NCBI GenBank assembly: GCA_045591645.1
Contig: JAZNTG010000062.1
Coordinates: 1-11,572, forward strand
Direction: 5' to 3'
DNA from: SFWF01 sp045591645
GTDB lineage: Bacteria; Bacillota; Clostridia; Oscillospirales; Acutalibacteraceae
DNA length: 11,572 nt
The position numbers and the translations under genes are program-made. Below the pieces are notes generated by a model. That model was not told the origin of the DNA. It saw only the letters and a list, made by a program, of their open reading frames with translations, and searched no databases. Below are positions 7,314 to 11,572 of the stretch, one piece after another. Numbering within the stretch: the stretch's first letter is position 1; every line of letters starts with the position of its first letter.

Positions 7314-9074
7314 GTGTCTGAAAGAAAGTACAGATCGGGCGAGCTTATTAAGCGCTTTTTGCCCTATTATAAAAAATATCTCCCTACCGTAATATTTGAC
7401 CTTTTCTGCGCCTCGCTGACCACCGTTTGCGAGATAATATTACCCCTTATTATGAGGGATATCACAAACGCGGGAATGACAGATACTACTTCTCTTACAA
7501 TAGGGTATGTAATAAATATCGGGGTTTTATATCTTATGCTCCGACTTATCGACGGTGCGGCATACTATTATATGTCATATGTCGGTCACGTTATGGGCAC
7601 CAAGATAGAGACCGATATGAGAAGGGATGCATACCGCCATCTGCACAAGCTTTCGGACACCTATTTCAACAACACCAAGGTCGGACAGATAATGGGACGA
7701 ATAACCAACGACCTTTTCGATGTAACCGAGTTCTCACACCATTGTCCTGAGGAATTCTTCATAGCGGGAATAAAGGGTATTGTGTCGTTTGTCATTCTTA
7801 TGAATATCAATGTTCCGCTCACAATACTCATATTTATCATAATCCCCTTAATGATAATCATCTGCCGCTTCCTAAATAAGAGAATGAAAGAAACATTCAG
7901 AAAACAGCGTTCGCTGATAGGCGAGCTGAACGCGCGTATAGAGGACTCCCTGCTCGGACAGCGTATCGTAAAAGCCTTTGCAAATGAAGATATTGAGCAG
8001 GAGAAATTTGAAAAGGACAATCAGAATTTTTACTCGATAAAGAAGCAGTCCTACCGTTATATGGGAGCTTTTTCAACCACCACAAGGCTTTTCGACGGCA
8101 TTATGTATGTGGCGGTGGTCGTAGCGGGTAGTATCTTTATGATTAAGGGTGAGATAAACGCGGGCGACCTTGTGGCCTATCTACTTTATGTTACGACCTT
8201 TATCGCGACGGTGCGAAGAATTATCGAGTTTGCCGAGCAGTTCCAGCGCGGTATGACGGGAATAGAAAGATTTTTACAGATAATGGATGCTGATATCGAG
8301 ATATTTGACGAGCCCGATGCTGTAGAAATGACCCGACCGTGCGGTCAGATATCCTTTAAAAATGTATCTTTTGAGTATCCCGATGACCACAATAAGGTGT
8401 TTGCTAATCTTAATCTCGATATAAAAAGCGGTGAGAAAATAGCCGTTGTAGGACCTTCGGGAAGCGGAAAAACCACCCTTTGCAATCTGATACCGCGCTT
8501 TTACGACATTGATTCGGGCGAGATAACAATAGATTCCAGAAACATTAAAAATTATACCGTTAAAAGCCTGCGTGAAAATATAGGTATGGTACAGCAGGAC
8601 GTGTATCTTTTCTCGGGCACGGTTGCCGAAAATATCGCTTACGGAAAACCAGGAGCCTCCAGAGAGGAGATAGTCGAAGCGGCTAAAAAGGCAGGAGCGC
8701 ACGAGTTTGTGTCGGCACTAAAGGACGGCTATGACACCTATGTCGGCGAACGGGGAGTAAAGCTTTCGGGCGGACAGAAGCAACGCATCAGCATAGCCCG
8801 TGTTTTCCTTAAAAATCCCCCGATAATCATACTTGACGAGGCAACAAGTGCCCTTGATAACGAGAGTGAATATGCTGTTGCAAAGAGCCTTGCGGCGCTG
8901 TCGGTCGGCAGAACGACTATCACCATCGCGCACCGACTGTCTACCATTCAGAATTCGGATAGAATTTTAGTTTTAACCGATGAGGGAATAGTTGAAGAAG
9001 GCAGCCATGAAGAGCTGTTAAAGCTTAAAGGGGTATACAACCGTTTCTATAAAATGGCAAATGAAATGAAATAA
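7314..9074 (+). CDS. ABC transporter, fused permease and ATP-binding half-transporter (MsbA/BmrA-type exporter)
   Basis: A 586-residue type IV ABC exporter half that works as a homo- or heterodimer in the cytoplasmic membrane. Residues 1-310 form the six-helix permease, with the usual E-T-D-M-R-R-D and G-x-x-M-G-R-I-T-N-D signatures of exporters. The nucleotide-binding domain runs from about 343 to the end: Walker A G-P-S-G-S-G-K-T (380-387), Q-loop around Q427, signature L-S-G-G-Q (484-488), Walker B I-I-I-L-D-E with catalytic Glu509, and H-loop His540. All catalytic residues are intact, so it should be active. The substrate is unknown; multidrug, lipid or peptide export are all possible. 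The start is GTG 7314-7316, preceded by A-A-G-G-T-G-A-T; an in-frame TTG at 7293 lacks such a site. No second half-transporter adjoins it, which favours a homodimer. A lipoprotein gene follows after 14 nt. Confidence 0.93.
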   Translation: MSERKYRSGELIKRFLPYYKKYLPTVIFDLFCASLTTVCEIILPLIMRDITNAGMTDTTSLTIGYVINIGVLYLMLRLIDGAAYYYMSYVGHVMGTKIETDMRRDAYRHLHKLSDTYFNNTKVGQIMGRITNDLFDVTEFSHHCPEEFFIAGIKGIVSFVILMNINVPLTILIFIIIPLMIIICRFLNKRMKETFRKQRSLIGELNARIEDSLLGQRIVKAFANEDIEQEKFEKDNQNFYSIKKQSYRYMGAFSTTTRLFDGIMYVAVVVAGSIFMIKGEINAGDLVAYLLYVTTFIATVRRIIEFAEQFQRGMTGIERFLQIMDADIEIFDEPDAVEMTRPCGQISFKNVSFEYPDDHNKVFANLNLDIKSGEKIAVVGPSGSGKTTLCNLIPRFYDIDSGEITIDSRNIKNYTVKSLRENIGMVQQDVYLFSGTVAENIAYGKPGASREEIVEAAKKAGAHEFVSALKDGYDTYVGERGVKLSGGQKQRISIARVFLKNPPIIILDEATSALDNESEYAVAKSLAALSVGRTTITIAHRLSTIQNSDRILVLTDEGIVEEGSHEELLKLKGVYNRFYKMANEMK

Positions 9075-9088
9075 AAGGAGTCGGAAAA

Positions 9089-9478
9089 ATGAAAAGAATA
9101 GTTATCTTCTTATTAGGTTTATTGTTGTGCTTCTTAGTTGCCTGTAACGGTCGTTACAAAACGGTAAATATAGAGGATGTTGAATTGGTAAGTGTGTGGA
9201 CTCATAGCGGACGCTATGAGCTGACCGACGATGAAACTTCCGAACTTATAAAACTTTACAACAACTCGGAATATAAAGGTAAAGCTACGGGTGAGGGGGG
9301 AACTCCCGAATTTGGAGCATCGGTAGAATTAAAGGGCGGTAAACAACTTATTGTAAACGATTATGGATATGGGAATATACATTTTGAGGCTTTCAATGAT
9401 GGTGAAAAAGGCTTCTATCTCGACAATAAAGAATTATTGTCTTTTATTACGCAGTTATGCGAAAATAATATCACATAG
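9089..9478 (+). CDS. Small secreted lipoprotein of unknown function
   Basis: A 129-residue protein with a lipoprotein signal peptide: M-K-R-I, a hydrophobic stretch rich in Leu, and a lipobox L-V-A-C with Cys19 as the lipidated residue. The mature part of about 110 residues looks like one small mixed alpha/beta domain. It contains Y-E-L-T-D-D-E-T-S-E-L-I-K-L-Y-N at about 43-58, then Gly-rich strands (K-G-G-K-Q-L-I-V-N-D-Y-G-Y-G) and a final helix. I do not recognise the family with confidence. The first helix resembles the start of small lipoproteins common in Clostridia in which a helix of the form x-x-L-x-x-L-x-x is followed by strands. AAAAGGAG lies eight nt before the ATG, and the gene begins 14 nt after the ABC exporter, so it is probably cotranscribed. 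It may sit at the outer membrane face as an accessory to that exporter (inference). The stop is TAG. Confidence 0.8.
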   Translation: MKRIVIFLLGLLLCFLVACNGRYKTVNIEDVELVSVWTHSGRYELTDDETSELIKLYNNSEYKGKATGEGGTPEFGASVELKGGKQLIVNDYGYGNIHFEAFNDGEKGFYLDNKELLSFITQLCENNIT

Positions 9479-9567
9479 TTATATATATCCGTAGCAGAGC
9501 AATCAAGGCGCGGTACTCTGATCGAACGAACTGTTTTATTAACGCACAGACCATCTGCATATTACAA

Positions 9568-9613
9568 AAATAAAAACGAGCCCAAGCCTCACGGCTGAGC
9601 TCATTTTTATTTG
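9568..9613. terminator. Bidirectional terminator-like repeat, copy 1
   Basis: A palindromic block: A-A-A-T-A-A-A-A-A pairs with T-T-T-T-T-A-T-T-T at the far end, enclosing GAGC/GCTC and AGCC/GGCT stems around a TCAC loop. It gives a T-run on either strand, so it could end both the plus-strand ABC/lipoprotein transcript and the minus-strand toxin/partner transcript. It matches 45 of 46 bases with the block at 10711-10756 in the same orientation. Confidence 0.75.
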
Positions 9614-9616
9614 GAA

Positions 9617-9654
9617 AGGTCGCACAAATTCGAACCCCTTTGAATTTTTGACCT
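9617..9654. other. Nested hairpin next to the terminator repeat
   Basis: AGGTC (9617-9621) pairs with GACCT (9650-9654), and inside it AAATTC (9625-9630) pairs with GAATTT (9642-9647). No T-run follows on either strand, so it is not clearly a terminator. Its role is unknown. Confidence 0.4.
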
Positions 9655-9724
9655 ATATGTTCGAAGTCTTACATATTTTTATGATATGATAATTGTTATA
9701 AAAGGGATTCAAAAATACATAATT

Positions 9725-9976
9725 TTAATCGTCAAATTCAGCTTTTATTCGCTCGTTAACTTTGGCATCCATACCGTTTGGCAATAATATGAGGTCTTCT
9801 TCACTGATTGAGATTTCTGCAATATCGTCTTTTTCACCGTATTGAGTAAAATATACATCCCATTCTCCATCTATACTTTCTTCTAACCAAATTACTCCTT
9901 GCATACCCTTGTGAACACCGTGTTTTGCATACCTTTCTTTTTCAACAATTACTTCTACGCAATCGAGATATTTCAT
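9725..9976 (-). CDS. Small partner (putative immunity) protein
   Basis: An intact 83-residue acidic cytoplasmic protein. It starts M-K-Y-L-D-C-V-E-V-I-V-E-K and contains Y-A-K-H-G-V-H-K-G-M-Q-G-V-I (16-29), a pattern that recalls small SH3/KOW-like barrels of the DUF4926 sort. I recall similar proteins beside toxin-like genes in gut Firmicutes, but cannot confirm the family. The ATG at 9974-9976 is preferred over a longer frame that opens at 10270. GGAGGG (9985-9990) stands at ideal distance, and the upstream part of that longer frame is toxin sequence read out of its own frame for the last 30 or so codons. It lies two bases after the restored stop codon of the toxin-like gene, so the two are translationally coupled. 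Immunity is inferred from this arrangement, the size and the acidic nature. It stays intact while its neighbour is broken. Confidence 0.65.
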   Translation of the reverse strand: MKYLDCVEVIVEKERYAKHGVHKGMQGVIWLEESIDGEWDVYFTQYGEKDDIAEISISEEDLILLPNGMDAKVNERIKAEFDD

Positions 9977-9978
9977 CA

Positions 9979-10537
9979 CTATTTCCCTCCAAATGGTGTA
10001 TTTAATTGTATGAGTCCGTGGGGTTTTACCATCCAACCTGTAATAAATGAAACCATCCCATCTCCATTTTTTTCTGGGCAACTCAACTCTAATACTTATT
10101 CTTTGTCCATGTTTATTTAATAAACCCAGTGTATAATCCCCGTTTCTATACTTTTCCAAACCTTGTTTTTCGATTTCTTCTTTCAAATAAGTTGAATCGT
10201 GTACAGAATATCCCCAACTTTCTAACATTGCGCTTTTGCCATGTTTGTAAAAATTATTAGGGTCAAACAAATATGGGTCAAATTTTGCGTATGGACATTC
10301 TGAAGAACTTCCCGTCTATACATCATTATATTGGATATCTTCTAATATACAATGACAAGCTGTATGATGTGGCCATTTGGGGGTCTTTTGCTGCGAAAAC
10401 CAACAACCATCAAGCATTAAACACTCTATGCAATGATTATCGCTCAAATTTCTATGCACCCACTTGTTCCACTTAGGTGCGCTCGGTGGTTCTTTGCCCC
10501 ACACACCCGCAGAAAACAATTCACTTAAAAAATTCAT
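9979..10537 (-). pseudogene. Toxin-like protein gene with in-frame TAG and a one-base frameshift
   Basis: Restored, this reads as about 185 codons. It opens at ATG 10535-10537 with AAAGGAG ten nt upstream. Residues 1-73 carry a Cys/His cluster: C36-x2-C39, C45, H57, H58 and C61-H62-C63, likely a zinc site. An amber codon (10316-10318) stops it after Y-N-D-V. The same frame continues T-G-S-S-S-E-C-P-Y-A, then F-D-P-Y-L-F-D-P-N-N, W-G-Y-S-V and Y-R-N-G-D-Y-T-L-G. At an A7 run (plus-strand T7, 10067-10073) the frame shifts. With one A removed it reads on as P-R-K-N-G-D-G-M-V-S-F-I-T-G-W-M-V and ends L-N-T-P-F-G-G-K-stop at 9979-9981. I recall this layout and its T-P-[FY]-G-G-K tail from toxin-like or phage-head-associated proteins of gut Clostridia, but the family name is uncertain. 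Nuclease or other toxin activity is inference. TAG is an ordinary stop elsewhere here (eno, lipoprotein), so decay is the simplest reading. Confidence 0.72.
9985..9990 (-). promoter_or_regulatory. Ribosome binding site of the partner gene, inside the toxin's last codons
   Basis: GGAGGG stands eight nt before the ATG at 9976. In the restored toxin frame the same six bases encode the two Gly of the terminal T-P-F-G-G-K. It decides the start of the partner gene. Confidence 0.75.
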
Positions 10538-10564
10538 TTTAATAATACTCCTTTATAATAAAAA

Positions 10565-10593
10565 TTGCAAATCGATTTACAAGAATTATTATA
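10565..10593 (-). promoter_or_regulatory. Candidate promoter and operator of the toxin/partner cassette
   Basis: A perfect TATAAT lies on the minus strand at 10588-10593, without a convincing -35 box. Just downstream, over the expected transcription start, is an 18-bp near-palindrome (10565-10582, centre ATCGAT, 16 of 18 positions symmetric) that could bind a dimeric repressor. The gene's ribosome binding site follows about 20 nt later. Confidence 0.4.
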
Positions 10594-10710
10594 AAGTAAA
10601 AAATATGGACATAGGTGGACATAAAATGCGAAAAAACGGACAACTTTTATTATAAAAACTATAGTATTCACTACCGCTCCTACTCCGAATCCCTTCTTTG
10701 ATTGCTAGAC

Positions 10711-10756
10711 AAATAAAAACGAGCCCAAGCCTTACGGCTGAGCTCATTTTTATTTG
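10711..10756. terminator. Bidirectional terminator-like repeat, copy 2
   Basis: Same structure and orientation as the block at 9568-9613, differing only in the loop (TTAC instead of TCAC). It lies between the end of the ankyrin gene and the promoter of the toxin cassette, both on the minus strand, so it would insulate the two. Confidence 0.72.
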
Positions 10757-10782
10757 AAGACTAACCCTAATTTTAATACAAA

Positions 10783-10811
10783 TGCACCCCCTTTTGAGAT
10801 TAGGGGGTGCA
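10783..10811 (-). terminator. Terminator-like hairpin after the ankyrin-repeat gene
   Basis: T-G-C-A-C-C-C-C-C at 10783-10791 pairs perfectly with 10803-10811 (9 bp, 11-nt loop), followed on the minus strand by TTTGTATT. The 14-bp stretch 10800-10813 is repeated exactly at 10820-10833, over the ankyrin stop codon, so one arm has two possible partners. Confidence 0.6.
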
Positions 10812-10819
10812 AAGTCATT

Positions 10820-11572
10820 TTAGGGGGTGCAAATCAATAAATCTGCGATTTCAGTGTGACCATCTTCTACGGCATAATCATAAGCTGTTTTTCCAAATGA
10901 ATCCTTTATCGCAGGATCAACGCCATGGTTTAGCAAATATTGAATATACTCCTTTGTGGGATCAGCATAACCGCTCAAACAGGCAAAATGCAACGCTGTA
11001 CGTTCATCCGAATCACGGATGTTTGCGGGAACCTCTTTATCTTCAATTAAGAATTTTGTCACTTCAATATCCGATAGCAGCGCCGAGTCGCACAATAAAG
11101 GCCGTTCTTCAAAGCTTGGATGAACGGCACTCATGCCATATTGCTCCAACAAAGCATATCCTGCCTTGTAGGATTCTAATGAAATGCTTTCATTCATGTG
11201 CCACCTCGCATCTTTTGTTAATAGAATTAAAGCGTTGTGACCATATAATTCCACATCTGCACCATTTTCGATTAGCACAGTCATAATATCAACATTGCCG
11301 TTAGATGCAGCGATTTGGATAGGAGCATACCAAGACAACTGAAAAGGAGGTGTTTTATTCGGGTCAGCTCCATTTTTAAGTAAGATTGTAACAGCTTCAA
11401 TATCGTCATTCATACAAGCCGTTTGCAAGGGAGTCCATACATTAATTTCGCAAAGAGCATTGGCAATAAGTGAGACCGTTGGTATTTTATCGATAAAAAA
11501 AGCTGTTTCACACGCATCTTCCAGGCCTTCGTAGTTTTGCTCATTTATTAATCTGACAATGTTTTTTGCTTG
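10820..11572 (-). CDS. Ankyrin-repeat protein (5' end outside window)
   Basis: 250 residues are visible, and the frame is open to the window edge, so the true start lies beyond 11572. A TTG at 11428 sits inside a repeat (W-T-P-L-Q-T-A-C) and is not a start. Ankyrin units are visible at about 45-72 (T-P-L-Q-T-A-C, L-L-K-N-G-A-D-P-N), 82-109 (A-P-I-Q-I-A-A-S-N-G-N, L-I-E-N-G-A-D-V), 191-220 (T-A-L-H-F-A-C-L-S-G-Y, L-L-N-H-G-V-D-P) and 226-248 (K-T-A-Y-D-Y-A-V-E-D-G-H-T-E-I-A-D-L-L). A degenerate unit lies between them near 157-178. No signal peptide or membrane segment is visible. Such proteins bind other proteins. Beside a toxin/partner cassette an immunity or adaptor role is possible, but this is inference. 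It has its own hairpin terminator and the second copy of the 46-bp repeat downstream. Confidence 0.88.
   Translation of the reverse strand, partial: QAKNIVRLINEQNYEGLEDACETAFFIDKIPTVSLIANALCEINVWTPLQTACMNDDIEAVTILLKNGADPNKTPPFQLSWYAPIQIAASNGNVDIMTVLIENGADVELYGHNALILLTKDARWHMNESISLESYKAGYALLEQYGMSAVHPSFEERPLLCDSALLSDIEVTKFLIEDKEVPANIRDSDERTALHFACLSGYADPTKEYIQYLLNHGVDPAIKDSFGKTAYDYAVEDGHTEIADLLICTP

Larger units (their letters stand above)
9479..9724. other. Intergenic region between converging genes
   Basis: About 246 bp between the lipoprotein stop and the end of the partner gene. It holds the first copy of the 46-bp terminator-like repeat (9568-9613) and a nested hairpin (9617-9654). An open frame follows the lipoprotein TAG in the same phase for about 42 codons, with a stretch G-T-L-I-E-R-T-V-L-L-T-H, but it has no start site of its own and I do not recognise it. 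No RNA gene is seen. Confidence 0.6.
10538..10819. other. Intergenic region between the ankyrin gene and the toxin-like gene
   Basis: About 280 bp that is AT-rich. It contains the candidate promoter/operator of the toxin cassette (10565-10593), a short direct repeat T-G-G-A-C-A-T-A near 10605-10622, the second copy of the terminator-like repeat (10711-10756) and the ankyrin-gene terminator (10783-10811). No convincing gene lies on either strand. Confidence 0.6.

Noticed and set aside
9479..9604. Open frame in phase after the lipoprotein stop, containing G-T-L-I-E-R-T-V-L-L-T-H-R-P
   Set aside because: It has no start codon or ribosome binding site, runs into the terminator repeat, and matches no family I can name. 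It may be a remnant or chance.
9725..10270. A single 181-residue protein opening at a TTG
   Set aside because: Its first part is the tail of the toxin-like gene, its middle is toxin sequence read in the wrong frame after the A7 run, and its end is the partner gene with its own strong ribosome binding site.
9568..10756. CRISPR array
   Set aside because: There are only two repeat copies, more than 1 kb apart, with genes between them and terminator structure.
10807..11286. 159-codon plus-strand open frame
   Set aside because: It lies antisense to the ankyrin-repeat gene, whose repeats are clear, and has no ribosome binding site.
1..11572. tRNA or rRNA genes
   Set aside because: No cloverleaf with a GGTTCRANYCC-type arm and no rRNA-like stretch was seen on either strand.

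Overview
The window looks like a chromosome segment from a low-to-middle GC Gram-positive anaerobe of the Clostridia, probably an uncultured gut Oscillospiraceae/Ruminococcaceae-type bacterium. This is inferred from strong AGGAGG-type ribosome binding sites, frequent ATA/AGA codons, protein styles typical of that group and a sigma-A-like promoter. No sequence search was possible.

Region 1 (1-5906, minus strand) reads as one transcription unit: rlmB (23S rRNA 2'-O-methyltransferase), then an 885-residue membrane protein that looks like a catalytically dead P-type ATPase with a long disordered N-terminal extension, then a lone O-antigen-ligase/Wzy-type polytopic protein, then metG (cut by the window edge inside KMSKS). 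Between the ATPase-like gene and the ligase-like gene sits a 271-bp non-coding element (2139-2409) with imperfect 22-bp terminal inverted repeats, flanking TA dinucleotides and five internal hairpins. Its right end supplies the stop codon of the ATPase-like gene.

Region 2 (5907-9478, plus strand) holds eno (enolase) with an intrinsic terminator, then an ABC exporter half-transporter with its own good promoter, followed 14 nt later by a small lipoprotein of unknown function, probably in the same operon.

Region 3 (9479-11572, minus strand) looks accessory and visibly AT-richer. It contains a toxin/partner cassette and a partial ankyrin-repeat gene. The toxin-like gene (9979-10537) is broken twice: by an in-frame TAG at 10316-10318 and by a one-base excess in an A7 run (10067-10073). 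Removing one A restores a frame that ends in T-P-F-G-G-K-stop, two bases before the ATG of an intact 83-residue partner. The codons for the last Gly-Gly of the toxin are also the partner's ribosome binding site. A 46-bp terminator-like repeat occurs in two direct copies (45/46 identical) on either side of this cassette, one after the ankyrin gene and one after the partner gene. This suggests modular cassettes that each end in the same repeat.

The most interesting points are the decayed or switchable toxin/partner cassette and its flanking repeats, the pseudo-P-type ATPase, and the structured TA-flanked element.
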